Source of the DNA: Fimenecus sp045631225
GTDB taxonomy: Bacteria; Bacillota; Clostridia; Oscillospirales; Acutalibacteraceae
DNA: 64,000 nt
Assembly: GCA_045631225.1 (NCBI GenBank)
Contig: JAZQUG010000033.1
Location: 1 to 64,000, forward strand
Reading direction: 5' to 3'
The position numbers and the translations under genes are program-made. Shown in pieces: positions 43,609 through 53,655 of the stretch (position 1 is the first letter of the stretch; each line of letters opens with the position of its first letter). The notes under the pieces were generated by a model. That model saw only the letters and a list, made by a program, of their open reading frames with translations. It did not search any database and was not told where the DNA came from.

Positions 43609-44937
43609 ATGAAACCTGTAAGTTTTTATCTTGTTACCGATACACATTATTTAGATAATAAATTAGAACCGGGTGGAAAAGCTTTCGAAAAAAATATGGT
43701 GACCGAACAGTATTTTGTAAGGGAAAGTGGTGCAATTATAAGCTCAACTTTCGACAAAATTATTGAAGATAAAGATACTGATATTGTTATTCTTCCCGGT
43801 GACCTGGTAAAAAATGGTGAAAAAGAGAGTCACAATGGTTTTGTTAAAGAACTTTACAGACTTAAAAACAATGGTAAAAAGGTTTATGTTATAACAGCAG
43901 GTCACGATTATAACGACTCAGCCTATGTTTTAAAAGGCGATGGTCGTATGCCTGTTGAGGCTACAGATTATAACGATTTGTGTGAAATGTATCGTGATTT
44001 TGGTTATGGTGATGCAATTGCGTTTGATGAACCCACACACTCTTATGTGGCAGAAATCAGTAACGGTGTCAGAATGCTCGCTATTCATTGTGACAGTAAA
44101 GACCAACCAAAAGGTACAATGGACGACAGACTTATGGCTTGGGCAAAAGAACAGCTCCTCAAGGCAAAGGAAGATAACTGTGATGTTTTTGCAATTTGTC
44201 ATTACCCGATTATTCCTCCTGTACCTGCTTTTGAATTAGTCGGAGATGCAAAAATCAAGGATTGGAGAAAAGCAGCTTCCTTCCTTGCTGATAACGGAGT
44301 AGAGCTTGTTTTAACAGGTCATATGCATATTCAAAGCATAAATGAGTTTTATTCAGAAAACGGAAACAGACTCATTGATGTATGCACATCTGCTCTTGTG
44401 GGTAGTCCCGCAAAATACCGAAAAATCACTATCGATGAAAATTCTGTTCTTAAAGTTAAATCACTTGATGTACCTGATTTCGGATGGGATTTAAAGGGAC
44501 TTACTCCTCAGGAGTATTTTGATAATCATTTTTCAACTGCAATTATTGCAAGAGTGTGCGATGCTCTCAGTGGCGGAAAAGGAATTGTAAAGCACCTTAA
44601 GGCATTTGCAAGAAAGCGCTTTGACAAAATGACGGTTAAGTCATTAAAGCGTTTGCTTTTCTTAAAACGAGATAAAGAATTTGACAAGAAAAAGTTCTCT
44701 GATTTTGTTGGTGAAGTCGGCTTAAGCATATTTACAGGTGATATGCCTTATGTTGAGGGCACACCGGGATACAACTTCTTTGCAGGTATTCTTGACAGAT
44801 TTTCATTTGTGCTTAAAAAGGTTGAACCAAAGCTTTGTAAAAATGGTGAAAAAATTGATTTGAGAAGTATGCTTCTTAATACTATCGGAAACAATAAAGG
44901 CTTTTCGGATAGTAATACCGAATTTACACTTAAATAA
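43609..44937 (+). CDS. Calcineurin-like metallophosphoesterase (cytoplasmic)
   Basis: Protein of 442 residues with a metallophosphoesterase core at about 1-260. Motifs are VTDTHY (DxH), ILPGDLVKNG (GDxx), VITAGHDYND in place of GNH(D/E), AICHYPII and LTGHMHIQ (GHxH). The usual Asn of GNHD is replaced by Gly, a change at a metal or phosphate contact. The C-terminal 170 residues are Lys-rich and helical. No signal peptide. It lies between rhaD and the GH106-like gene, so it may remove phosphate from a sugar or act on a phosphodiester-decorated glycan fragment; the substrate is unknown. Confidence 0.82.
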   Translation: MKPVSFYLVTDTHYLDNKLEPGGKAFEKNMVTEQYFVRESGAIISSTFDKIIEDKDTDIVILPGDLVKNGEKESHNGFVKELYRLKNNGKKVYVITAGHDYNDSAYVLKGDGRMPVEATDYNDLCEMYRDFGYGDAIAFDEPTHSYVAEISNGVRMLAIHCDSKDQPKGTMDDRLMAWAKEQLLKAKEDNCDVFAICHYPIIPPVPAFELVGDAKIKDWRKAASFLADNGVELVLTGHMHIQSINEFYSENGNRLIDVCTSALVGSPAKYRKITIDENSVLKVKSLDVPDFGWDLKGLTPQEYFDNHFSTAIIARVCDALSGGKGIVKHLKAFARKRFDKMTVKSLKRLLFLKRDKEFDKKKFSDFVGEVGLSIFTGDMPYVEGTPGYNFFAGILDRFSFVLKKVEPKLCKNGEKIDLRSMLLNTIGNNKGFSDSNTEFTLK

Positions 44938-44963
44938 ATTTACAGTATCGCAAGGTGAAAAAT

Positions 44964-47900
44964 ATGTTATATAAACAGAATGTTGAAAAATCGTTAAAAA
45001 AAGAACTTTTTAAAAATCCTACATCTGAATTCCGTGGAACACCTTTCTGGGCACTTAACTCATATTTGACAAAAGAAGAATTATGCCGTCAGATTGATGT
45101 GTTCAAGGAAATGGGACTTGGTGGATTTCATCTTCACGTAAGAACAGGCCTTGAAAATGAGTACCTTAGTGAAGAATATATGGAACTCATCAAGGATACT
45201 GTGGTTAAAGCAAAAAATGAAGAAATGCTTGCGTGGCTTTATGACGAAGACCGTTGGCCATCGGGTGCTGCAGGCGGGCTTGTGACAAAGGATAAAAAAT
45301 ACAGAAGCAGATGTCTCTTTTTTACTCCTTTCAAAGAAGAAAAACACAGTGATATTGATGACGATTGGGTAAACAGAAAAGAAAATCCTCTTGCTTGCTA
45401 TGATGTAATTCTGGACAGTGACGGTTTTCTTTCCTCTTACAAAAAAATCGGTGAAAATGATGAGGCTGAAGGCACAAAATGGTACGCTTTTCTTGAATTG
45501 GCAAACCCTTCAAGCTGGTACAACGGACAGACATATCTTGACACACTGAACAATAAGGCTGTTAAAAAGTTTATTGAGGTCACTCACGAAAAATATAAGG
45601 ATAAAGTGGGTGATGAATTTGATAAGACCATCCCTGCTATTTTTACAGATGAGCCTCAGTTTACAAGAAAGGCAGTTCTTAATAATTCATTTGATAAAAT
45701 GAATATTACAATGCCATGGACTGACAATGTTCCTGAGCTTTACAAAGAAATGTATGGTGAGGATATTTTTGATACTCTTCCTGAAATTTTCTGGGATAAG
45801 CCTGATTCTGCACCATCCCTTCATCGTTACAGGTACCACGATTTTATTGCTGAATTATTTGCAACATCATTTGCCGATACTGTGGGTGGTTGGTGCAAAG
45901 AAAATAGTATTGCTCTTACAGGGCACATGATGGAAGAGCCTACACTCAATTCACAAACTGCAGCGCTCGGTGAAGCAATGCGTTCATACCGAAGTTTTAA
46001 GCTTCCCGGTATTGATATGCTTTGCAATCGACATGAATTTACCACAGCAAAACAAGCACAATCTGCTGTTCATCAGTTTGGATATGAGGGTATGCTTTCA
46101 GAACTTTACGGTGTAACAGGTTGGGACTGCGATTTCAGAACATATAAGCATCAGGGTGACTGGCAGGCTTGTCTCGGTGTTACGATTCGTGTTCCTCACC
46201 TCTCTTGGTATGCAATGAAAGGCGAAGCGAAACGAGATTACCCTGCTTCAATTCATTATCAATCACCTTGGTACAAAAAATATAATCTTATTGAAGACCA
46301 TTTTGCAAGAGTAAACACAGCGCTTACACGTGGTAAGCCAATCGTAAAGGTCGGCGTTATTCATCCTGTTGAAAGTTTCTGGCTTCATTGGGGTCCTAAT
46401 GATAAATCTGCAATTTTCAGAGAAAATCTTGACGAAAGATTTCAACGTGTTACAAAATGGCTTCTTGAAGGCAGTATTGACTTCAATTTCATTTCAGAAT
46501 CACTTTTCCCAACTCTTTGTAAGGAGGGCTCTGCACCTCTTAAAGTTGGTGAAATGGAATATGACGCAATAATTGTTCCGGGTTGCGAAACATTGAGAAA
46601 AACAACAGTTGAAAGACTCGAGCAATTCCGTAAAAATGGTGGTAAGCTTATTTTTATGGGTGATGCACCTTCACTTGTTGACGCTATACCTTCTGATTAT
46701 GCAAAATCACTTTTTGAAAAGAGTGAAAAAATCGACTTTTCCCGTGCATCACTTCTCACAGCACTTGAGAATGTCAGAACACTCACCTTAAGATATGCTG
46801 ATGGTAAACTTACAGATAATTATATTTATCAGATGCGTGAAGACAATGACTGCAAATGGCTTTTCATCTGTTGTTCAAAAGAACCTGAAAACAAGCATAT
46901 AGATTATGGTAAAGACATTCAGATTATTCTGAATGGCACATTCTCACCGGAAATTTACAACACAGAAAATGGTGAAATTGAGCCGATTAAAGCAGAATAT
47001 CGAGAAGGAAAGACGATTATTCGTTACCGAATTTTTAGTTATGATTCAATTCTTCTTAAACTCGTTGATGGTAAAACAGAGTGTGAAAAAGTACAGCATA
47101 TTCCTGAAAAATCAAATGACATTCTTTGTGAAATGTGCGATTATGAGTTATCTGAAGAAAATATTCTTGTCCTTGATATGGCACAATGGAAAATCGACGA
47201 TGATAAGGACTATTTCCCAAAAGAAGAAGTGCTTCGACTTGATAATCTTATAAGAGAACGACTTGGTATGGATGAAAGAGGCGGAGCTGTTGTTCAACCT
47301 TGGGTATATGGACAATCACCAAAAGAACATAAAGCAACTCTTAAATTCACATTCAATAGTGAAATAGATTATGAAGGTGCAATTCTTGCTCTTGAAGATG
47401 CTGATGTTGCAGTTGTAACCTTTAATGGTAAAAAAATTACTGAGCGAGAAGAAGGCTTCTATGTTGATATTTCAATCGGCAAAATGAAACTCGGAAATAT
47501 AATGAAGGGTGAAAACATACTTGAAATTACTTTGCCATTCGGTAAAACAGCAAACCTTGAAAATGTGTTTGTTTTGGGTAACTTTGGTGTCAAGGTAACT
47601 GGCTCAATTGCAGTAATAACCAACCTTCCTGAAAAAATTTCATTCGGTTCTCTGCTTAATCAGGGCTTCCCATTCTATTCAGGTGCAGTTACATATAAAA
47701 TCAAGACAAAAACTGAAAACGGTAGTCTTACAGTTACTGCAAGTGACTATATGGGAGCACTTGTTGAAGTGAGTGTTGACGGTGAAATTAAGGGTGATAT
47801 TATTTATCCGCCTTACACACTTGAAATCAAAGGTATTCCTGACGGTGAACACGAAATTGGCTTAAAGCTTTATACAAACCGATATAATTCATTTGGCCCG

Positions 47901-48026
47901 TTTCACCTTGTAGATGTAAATGAAAAATGGCATGGTCCGGATGCGTGGCGAACTGAAGGAATAAATTGGAGTTATGAATATGTTCTTCGTACAACAGGTA
48001 TACTTAAAACTCCCGGTATAAGTTAA
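44964..48026 (+). CDS. GH106-like glycoside hydrolase, candidate alpha-L-rhamnosidase
   Basis: Large enzyme of 1,020 residues without a signal peptide, so probably intracellular. The N-terminal part (FRGTPFWALNSYLTKEELCR, GLGGFHLHVRTGLENEYL, LYDEDRWPSGAAGG) matches my memory of GH106 and related families. AIFTDEPQF near residue 230 holds a likely catalytic Glu. The C-terminal beta-rich domains include a galactose-binding-like end (WHGPDAWRTEGINW). The position between rhamnose isomerase/aldolase genes and a sugar transporter fits release of L-rhamnose from imported rhamnosides. ATG 44964 (AAGGTG upstream) is chosen over GTG 44955. The family call is moderate; specificity is inference. Confidence 0.7.
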   Translation: MLYKQNVEKSLKKELFKNPTSEFRGTPFWALNSYLTKEELCRQIDVFKEMGLGGFHLHVRTGLENEYLSEEYMELIKDTVVKAKNEEMLAWLYDEDRWPSGAAGGLVTKDKKYRSRCLFFTPFKEEKHSDIDDDWVNRKENPLACYDVILDSDGFLSSYKKIGENDEAEGTKWYAFLELANPSSWYNGQTYLDTLNNKAVKKFIEVTHEKYKDKVGDEFDKTIPAIFTDEPQFTRKAVLNNSFDKMNITMPWTDNVPELYKEMYGEDIFDTLPEIFWDKPDSAPSLHRYRYHDFIAELFATSFADTVGGWCKENSIALTGHMMEEPTLNSQTAALGEAMRSYRSFKLPGIDMLCNRHEFTTAKQAQSAVHQFGYEGMLSELYGVTGWDCDFRTYKHQGDWQACLGVTIRVPHLSWYAMKGEAKRDYPASIHYQSPWYKKYNLIEDHFARVNTALTRGKPIVKVGVIHPVESFWLHWGPNDKSAIFRENLDERFQRVTKWLLEGSIDFNFISESLFPTLCKEGSAPLKVGEMEYDAIIVPGCETLRKTTVERLEQFRKNGGKLIFMGDAPSLVDAIPSDYAKSLFEKSEKIDFSRASLLTALENVRTLTLRYADGKLTDNYIYQMREDNDCKWLFICCSKEPENKHIDYGKDIQIILNGTFSPEIYNTENGEIEPIKAEYREGKTIIRYRIFSYDSILLKLVDGKTECEKVQHIPEKSNDILCEMCDYELSEENILVLDMAQWKIDDDKDYFPKEEVLRLDNLIRERLGMDERGGAVVQPWVYGQSPKEHKATLKFTFNSEIDYEGAILALEDADVAVVTFNGKKITEREEGFYVDISIGKMKLGNIMKGENILEITLPFGKTANLENVFVLGNFGVKVTGSIAVITNLPEKISFGSLLNQGFPFYSGAVTYKIKTKTENGSLTVTASDYMGALVEVSVDGEIKGDIIYPPYTLEIKGIPDGEHEIGLKLYTNRYNSFGPFHLVDVNEKWHGPDAWRTEGINWSYEYVLRTTGILKTPGIS

Positions 48027-48054
48027 ATTGTTTCAGTATTAAAAGGAGCTTTTT

Positions 48055-48879
48055 ATGATTAAAGATATTGATTTTGGTGTGATTATAATCGATGATATTC
48101 CACAAAAAACAAATGATGCTACAAGAGTTATGTCATTTAATCTTAGATATTGTGATGACGAAGAAGGTAGTGTGAAAAATCGTTCTGTTATATCAAAAGC
48201 TATTATTGAACAGTATTCTCCTGATTCTGTTGGTGTTCAAGAGGCAACAGGTGAATGGATAGATATTCTCTCTTCAGGACTTAAAAATTATGCATATGTT
48301 GGTGAGCATAGAGATAAAGATGTAAACAGTGAATACAGTGCCGTTTTCTATCTTAAAAGTAAGTTTAAACTTCTCGATAGTGGTACAATTTGGCTTAGTG
48401 ACACACCTGAAGAAAAATACACCAAGTATGAGGAATCGGTTTGCACAAGAATTGCAACATGGGCAGTTCTGGAAAACAAAGAAACAGGCGTTAAATATGC
48501 CCATATAAACACACATCTTGACCATGTAAGTGATGCCTCAAGAGTTTTACAGACAGATGTACTTAATAGTAAAATTAACGAACTTGAGAAAAGTGGTTTA
48601 TCTGTTGTTTGTACAGGTGATTTTAATGCTGAACCAACAAGTGAAGCTTATAGTAAAATGCTTATGAAAACAAATGATTCAAAGATTGTTGCTGATAACA
48701 GTGATGATGGTATAACATTTCACGGATATGGTAAAGTTAATGAGGACGCAAACGGACCTATTGACTATGCTTTTGTTTCAAAAAATGTCAGAGTTGACAG
48801 ATACAAAATTATCCGCAATACTGTAATGGATATGTACCCTTCAGACCATTATCCTATCATTGTTGATGTTATGTTTTAA
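48055..48879 (+). CDS. Endonuclease/exonuclease/phosphatase family protein
   Basis: Protein of 274 residues. The EEP fold is recognisable from RVMSFNLRY, VGVQEATGEWIDIL (metal-binding Glu), HINTHLDHVSDASR, VVCTGDFNAEPTSEA and the final YPSDHYPIIVDV (catalytic His and Asp). Family members cleave phosphodiester or phosphomonoester bonds in nucleic acids, lipids or small molecules. No signal peptide. Last gene of the rhaA-led run, 28 bp after the GH106-like gene, with AAAGGAG before the ATG. A carbohydrate-linked phosphate substrate is plausible from context only. Confidence 0.85.
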   Translation: MIKDIDFGVIIIDDIPQKTNDATRVMSFNLRYCDDEEGSVKNRSVISKAIIEQYSPDSVGVQEATGEWIDILSSGLKNYAYVGEHRDKDVNSEYSAVFYLKSKFKLLDSGTIWLSDTPEEKYTKYEESVCTRIATWAVLENKETGVKYAHINTHLDHVSDASRVLQTDVLNSKINELEKSGLSVVCTGDFNAEPTSEAYSKMLMKTNDSKIVADNSDDGITFHGYGKVNEDANGPIDYAFVSKNVRVDRYKIIRNTVMDMYPSDHYPIIVDVMF

Positions 48880-48929
48880 AAATGGTAAAAAAATACAGGC
48901 AATACGTTTAATAAAATAAAAAAAACATA

Positions 48930-48958
48930 TGGCTTTTAATTTTGAAATGTGTTAAAAT
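48930..48958 (+). promoter_or_regulatory. Candidate promoter of the transporter/GH13 run
   Basis: TGTGTTAAAATT (extended -10 with TAAAAT at 48953-48958) has a weak -35 (TGGCTT) 17 bases upstream, 31 bp before the transporter ATG. The same 12-base -10 block occurs in the promoters at 32598-32626 and 40632-40660. Confidence 0.5.
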
Positions 48959-48988
48959 TAATTAAAAGAAAATTTAGGGGATGATATA

Positions 48989-50470
48989 ATGTCAAAAACT
49001 CAAGAAAACACTCTTTTAACTACAGATGGAAAGTACATATCAAAATTTGAGTATTTCTGCGTATTACTTTCTCGTGCCGGAGGTATGTTCGGAACAACTC
49101 TTACCGGCTCACTTGCAGCAGCATTCCTTCACGAACTTTACTACGGCCCCGTAGGTGTTAATGCTGAAGGCATTGCAGAAATTCTTGCTGTGCAGACAAC
49201 CATCACAACAATTTTCAGCATACTTATTGGTATATTTGCAGGTGTGCTTGTACAAAAATGGAAAACTCGTTTTGGCAGATACCGTCATTGGTACTTTATC
49301 TGTCTTATCCCTACATTCCTTTTCACAGTAATGTATTTCTATGTACCCCAGGGCTGGTCAATTCAGCAGATGAACATCTTGCGATATAGTATCGCATGTT
49401 GCCAGACAATTTTTAATGCGCTTAACAATCTGTCCTTTAACCTTGTTCAGGTAATTTCACCTAACCATAAGGAAAAGAAAACAGTTGCTACTATCTGGCA
49501 GTTATCTTACTATATCGGATACGGTGCAGCATATCTCGGTACATTTGTTTACGGACTTTTCAGCGACGACAAGAACGCAATGTATATGACTCTTGCAATT
49601 GTTGCCGCATCGGTTACAGCATTCGGTAATCTTATGTGCGGTATTTTCTGTAAGGAAAGAATCGAGCTTCCTAAAAAGCAGAAAGTTAAAGTTACCAAAG
49701 CAGTATTTTCTCTTTTCAAATATAAGAACTACCGTGCTTACCACGTAATTCAGTGGTCAAATGTTTTTGCAATGCTTGGTAAAATGTCAACTTATCTTGC
49801 TGCCATTACAGTAGGCTCTTCAAAGAATCTTCTTCTCACATTACCTACTGCAATCGGTACGGTTGTTGGTAATCTTATCTGCACAAAACTTTCAAAGAAA
49901 CATGAACCAACTAAACTTCTTAAATTCTGTGGACCATTTTCATTGGCTGCCGCAGGTGTCCTTTTCGGAATCTGCTTTATTGAAGCACAGTTTGGCATAA
50001 TGTTCTTCAGCGGTTGGAATAGCATATTCTTCTATGTGTTCTATTTCATTTTTGGTATCGGTATCGGTCTTCAGGAACTTTCAACATCTCATTTCAATGT
50101 TGAATTCTTTGATTATCTTGAATGGGAAACAGGCGAAAGAATGGAAGCAATTCAGGGTATTGTTCCTGGTTGGATTTTAACAGGTCTCAACTATCTTAAA
50201 GAACTTGCAATTCCTTTTATGATCGCGTGGGCAGGTTATATGTCTTCTGCTGAAGGTGACCTTGTTGCTACAATGCAGGCTCAGCCTACATATCTCAAAA
50301 CTTGTCTCTGGCTTCTTGCTTTCCTTGTATTTGGTTATGCTCTTGCAAATATGCTTAAATCTTTTGTTCTCAAATTCTTCTATGATATCGAGGGCGAAAA
50401 GAAGGAGCAGATGTACCGTGAACTTGAAGAAATGCGCAAAAAACGCCACGAAGAAAATGAAACTGCTTAA
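48989..50470 (+). CDS. GPH/MFS-type sugar transporter
   Basis: Integral membrane protein of 493 residues with about 12 hydrophobic segments. The cytoplasmic loop GVLVQKWKTRFGRYRHWYF matches the MFS/GPH pattern of D-x-x-x-x-R..GR+RP-like. Later segments include NLSFNLVQVISPNHKEKKT. GPH (glycoside-pentoside-hexuronide) carriers import glycosides by cation symport. Its position after rhaA-rhaD-GH106 and before a GH13 glucosidase suggests uptake of rhamnosides or mixed oligosaccharides. The C-terminal 30 residues are charged and cytoplasmic. Confidence 0.8.
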   Translation: MSKTQENTLLTTDGKYISKFEYFCVLLSRAGGMFGTTLTGSLAAAFLHELYYGPVGVNAEGIAEILAVQTTITTIFSILIGIFAGVLVQKWKTRFGRYRHWYFICLIPTFLFTVMYFYVPQGWSIQQMNILRYSIACCQTIFNALNNLSFNLVQVISPNHKEKKTVATIWQLSYYIGYGAAYLGTFVYGLFSDDKNAMYMTLAIVAASVTAFGNLMCGIFCKERIELPKKQKVKVTKAVFSLFKYKNYRAYHVIQWSNVFAMLGKMSTYLAAITVGSSKNLLLTLPTAIGTVVGNLICTKLSKKHEPTKLLKFCGPFSLAAAGVLFGICFIEAQFGIMFFSGWNSIFFYVFYFIFGIGIGLQELSTSHFNVEFFDYLEWETGERMEAIQGIVPGWILTGLNYLKELAIPFMIAWAGYMSSAEGDLVATMQAQPTYLKTCLWLLAFLVFGYALANMLKSFVLKFFYDIEGEKKEQMYRELEEMRKKRHEENETA

Positions 50471-50484
50471 GGAAAGATATTTTT

Positions 50485-52362
50485 ATGAGAATTACCCCTA
50501 CAAGTACATTGAGTGATGTGCTTAATAACCCTGTAGGTTATGATGTTGCGCAAATGGTGGTTTATCGTAGTAATCTTTCAAATGATGTATTGGTAAACCC
50601 TTTATACAGAGAAAAAACTATTGTTGAACTTTTGGGAGATAAGCTTTCTGTTCCTGAAATTGAACAAATTATCAGCCTTATGAATTTAACGACCGAAAAG
50701 GTTATTGCAAAAAAAGAGGTTGACCCAAGATGGTGGAAAGAGTCTGTTATTTATCAGATTTATCCTCGTTCATTTATGGACTCAAACGGTGACGGTATCG
50801 GTGATTTACAGGGTATTATCTCAAGACTTGATTACCTTAAGGATTTAGGTGTTGATGTTCTTTGGCTCAGCCCTATTTACGATTCACCTAATGACGATAT
50901 GGGATACGATATTCGTGATTATCGTAAAATTATGACCGAATTCGGCACGATGGCAGACTTTGATTTGATGCTCGAAGAAATTCATAAACGTGGCATGAAG
51001 CTTGTCATGGATTTGGTTGTAAACCACACATCTGACGAACACGAATGGTTCCAGAAAGCTCTTGCAGGTGACGAAAAATATAAGGATTATTACATATTTA
51101 GAAAAGGCAAGGGTGACGGAATTCCACCAAATAACTGGACATCATTTTTTTCAGGCCCTGCGTGGAACTATTACCACGAACTTGATGAATGGGCATTACA
51201 TCTTTTCTCATCAAAACAAATGGATTTGAATTGGGATAACCCCGAACTCAGAAAAGAAATTTATGATATGGTTTCTTGGTGGCTCGAAAAAGGTGTTGAC
51301 GGCTTCAGAATGGACGTTATCACCCTTGTTTCAAAGGTTGACGGTCTTCCTGACGGCAATCTACACATCGGCAAACTATTCGGATGCGGTGCTGAGCACT
51401 ATTCGTGGGGGCCAAGACTTCATGAATATCTTAAAGAACTTAATGAAAAAACTTTCAAGAAATTCCCTGAAAGTTTTTGTGTTGCCGAGCCTTGCAGTAC
51501 AGGCATTGAAATGGTTAAGCTTATTTCAGATGATTCACGACAAGAAGTTCGTCAGGCGTTCCTTTTTGACCATATTGAGAATCCGGGTAAACAAAAATAT
51601 CAGGATTATAAATATGACCTTAAATACCTGAAAGATGCTTTTATAAAATATCAGCTTTCACTTTGCGGCTCATCATGGCCATCATTCGTTATTGAAAACC
51701 ACGATAATCCACGAATGGTTTCAAAGGTTAATCCTGATACTAAGTTCAGAAAACCACTGTCAAAGCTTCTCGGTGCAATGGTGCTGACAACTCGTGGTAC
51801 GCCATATATTTTCCAAGGTCAGGAATTGGGTATGATGAACTGTGATTTCAAAGATATGAGTGAAATTCATGATGTCGAGGCAATCAACAGATATAACGAA
51901 AATATTGAAATAGGCAGAAAATCTCAAGAAATTTTTGCAGAAATTCTGGCGGGTGGAAGAGATAATGCAAGAACTCCTATCTGTTGGGATGATAGCGAAA
52001 ATGCAGGTTTTACAACAGGTGTGCCTTGGATCAGAGTCAATGGTGACTATAAAGAATGTAATGCAAAAATACAGCTCGAAGATTCAACAAGTACTTTTAA
52101 TTACTATAAATCCCTTATGCATCTTCGTAAAGCAAACAGGTCAACCCTTGTTTATGGTGATTTCAAACCAATTGAAACAAATGATGAAACATTCTGCTTT
52201 TACAGAGAAAGTGCTGAAAGCAACTTCTATATTGAGATGAATCTCACGGAAAATATTATTGAAAGACCTGTTCCTGTAGAAGGTAAATGTTTATTTTCAA
52301 ATTATTCTGTATACGCAGATAAGCTTCGTGCTTATGAAGTAAATATTTACAGAGTAAAATAA
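50485..52362 (+). CDS. GH13 alpha-glucosidase (oligo-1,6-glucosidase-like) with N-terminal helical extension
   Basis: Protein of 625 residues. The GH13 barrel starts at about 90 with WWKESVIYQIYPRSFMDSNG, then VMDLVVNHTSDEHEWF, the nucleophile Asp in GFRMDVITLV, the acid/base Glu in FCVAEPCST and the transition-state Asp in VIENHDNPRM. This set is usual for alpha-glucosidases of the oligo-1,6-glucosidase group. Residues 1-85 form an extra helical domain (TLSDVLNNPVGYDVAQMVV). No signal peptide, so it acts on imported oligosaccharides. Fifteen bases separate it from the transporter gene, so they are co-transcribed. Confidence 0.9.
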   Translation: MRITPTSTLSDVLNNPVGYDVAQMVVYRSNLSNDVLVNPLYREKTIVELLGDKLSVPEIEQIISLMNLTTEKVIAKKEVDPRWWKESVIYQIYPRSFMDSNGDGIGDLQGIISRLDYLKDLGVDVLWLSPIYDSPNDDMGYDIRDYRKIMTEFGTMADFDLMLEEIHKRGMKLVMDLVVNHTSDEHEWFQKALAGDEKYKDYYIFRKGKGDGIPPNNWTSFFSGPAWNYYHELDEWALHLFSSKQMDLNWDNPELRKEIYDMVSWWLEKGVDGFRMDVITLVSKVDGLPDGNLHIGKLFGCGAEHYSWGPRLHEYLKELNEKTFKKFPESFCVAEPCSTGIEMVKLISDDSRQEVRQAFLFDHIENPGKQKYQDYKYDLKYLKDAFIKYQLSLCGSSWPSFVIENHDNPRMVSKVNPDTKFRKPLSKLLGAMVLTTRGTPYIFQGQELGMMNCDFKDMSEIHDVEAINRYNENIEIGRKSQEIFAEILAGGRDNARTPICWDDSENAGFTTGVPWIRVNGDYKECNAKIQLEDSTSTFNYYKSLMHLRKANRSTLVYGDFKPIETNDETFCFYRESAESNFYIEMNLTENIIERPVPVEGKCLFSNYSVYADKLRAYEVNIYRVK

Positions 52363-52383
52363 ACTGAGTCGGGAGATGTAAAA

Positions 52384-53649
52384 ATGTTAAAAAAAATAAT
52401 TCTTATTGTGTTAGCAGTATGTATTGTTAATCTTGTGGCGGGAATAATTTATTTCGAAATTGAACCTGAAAATACTGATATTAACTATGCATCTGCAGAT
52501 TCACAGAAAACAACAGACACAACAATAAGATTCAACACTAACGGCAAACTCAAAATATTACATATTGCCGACCCTCATCTTGCTAATGATAAGCATTTTG
52601 ATTCATCAATATGGGTTATAGCTAACGCTTGTGATGTTGAAAAACCTGACCTTGTTGTGCTTACAGGTGATAATACAACACCCTATGAAAGTGAAGAAGA
52701 AACAAAGAAAATTATTAATTCACTTATGAACATCTTTGAATCAAGAAATATTCCTGTTGCCGTAACCTTTGGTAATCACGATTCAGAGGCAGGACCAATG
52801 TCAAGAAAAGATATTATGGAATATTACAAGACATTCTCTTGTGTAATATCTGCAGGTGATGAAAAATCATTTAAAAACTGTGCAACATTCAATATTCCTG
52901 TTTTGGCTTCCGACAGTGACAAGGTAAAATTCAATCTTTGGGTATTTGACTCAGGTGATTATGATGAAGATGAGCCAAGACACTATGACAGAGTAAGAAC
53001 TGAACAAATTGAATGGTACAAAGATACTTCTGCAAAGCTCAAAGAAGAAAACGGTGGTGAAACTGTCAACTCAGTTGTTTTCCAGCATATTATTGTTCCT
53101 GAAATTTATGATGTTCTTAAAAAGGTTGATTCAAAGAAGCTCTTTTCAGAAAAACATCTTTACAATGAAAACGAATACTATATGTTCGACCCTGAAAATA
53201 CAAACTATGGTACACTTAACGAATACCCTTGCCCGGGATATTACAACGACGGTCAGTTTGATGCATTGGTTGAAACAGGTGATGTGCTTGCAATGTTCAC
53301 AGGTCACGACCACACAAATGCATTTGGTGTAAGAAACCAGAATATTGATATTTTCACTTCACCAATGACACGCTATAAGGGATTAGCTTATACAACTCAG
53401 TATGGTTATCGTGTGGTGGAAATTGATGAAAACGACACTTCAACTTACTCAACAAGAGTTGAACGCCTTTATGACGTGTTTGACCACGACTATGCAAAAG
53501 CACAAAAGGAAAGTGGAGATAAGTATTCAAAGAAAATCTCTTATGAACTCGCAGTCAAGGGCAGAACACAAAAAATATTCACTGAAATTTATCAGTCAGT
53601 GGTTGAGTTTTTTACAGGCAGAACAGTAACATATCCAGATTATAAATAG
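52384..53649 (+). CDS. Membrane-anchored calcineurin-like phosphoesterase
   Basis: Protein of 421 residues with an N-terminal signal anchor (residues about 4-24), then a complete metallophosphoesterase site: HIADPHLAND (DxH), VLTGDNTTP (GD), VTFGNHDSEAG (GNHD), VFQHIIVPE (H) and MFTGHDHTNAFG (GHDH). It is probably extracytoplasmic. It resembles purple-acid-phosphatase/ICC-type enzymes with broad phosphomonoester or diester activity. Third phosphoesterase-fold gene of the region and last gene before the terminator hairpin, so it may remove phosphate outside the cell before uptake; this is inference. Confidence 0.84.
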   Translation: MLKKIILIVLAVCIVNLVAGIIYFEIEPENTDINYASADSQKTTDTTIRFNTNGKLKILHIADPHLANDKHFDSSIWVIANACDVEKPDLVVLTGDNTTPYESEEETKKIINSLMNIFESRNIPVAVTFGNHDSEAGPMSRKDIMEYYKTFSCVISAGDEKSFKNCATFNIPVLASDSDKVKFNLWVFDSGDYDEDEPRHYDRVRTEQIEWYKDTSAKLKEENGGETVNSVVFQHIIVPEIYDVLKKVDSKKLFSEKHLYNENEYYMFDPENTNYGTLNEYPCPGYYNDGQFDALVETGDVLAMFTGHDHTNAFGVRNQNIDIFTSPMTRYKGLAYTTQYGYRVVEIDENDTSTYSTRVERLYDVFDHDYAKAQKESGDKYSKKISYELAVKGRTQKIFTEIYQSVVEFFTGRTVTYPDYK

Positions 53650-53655
53650 AAATTT

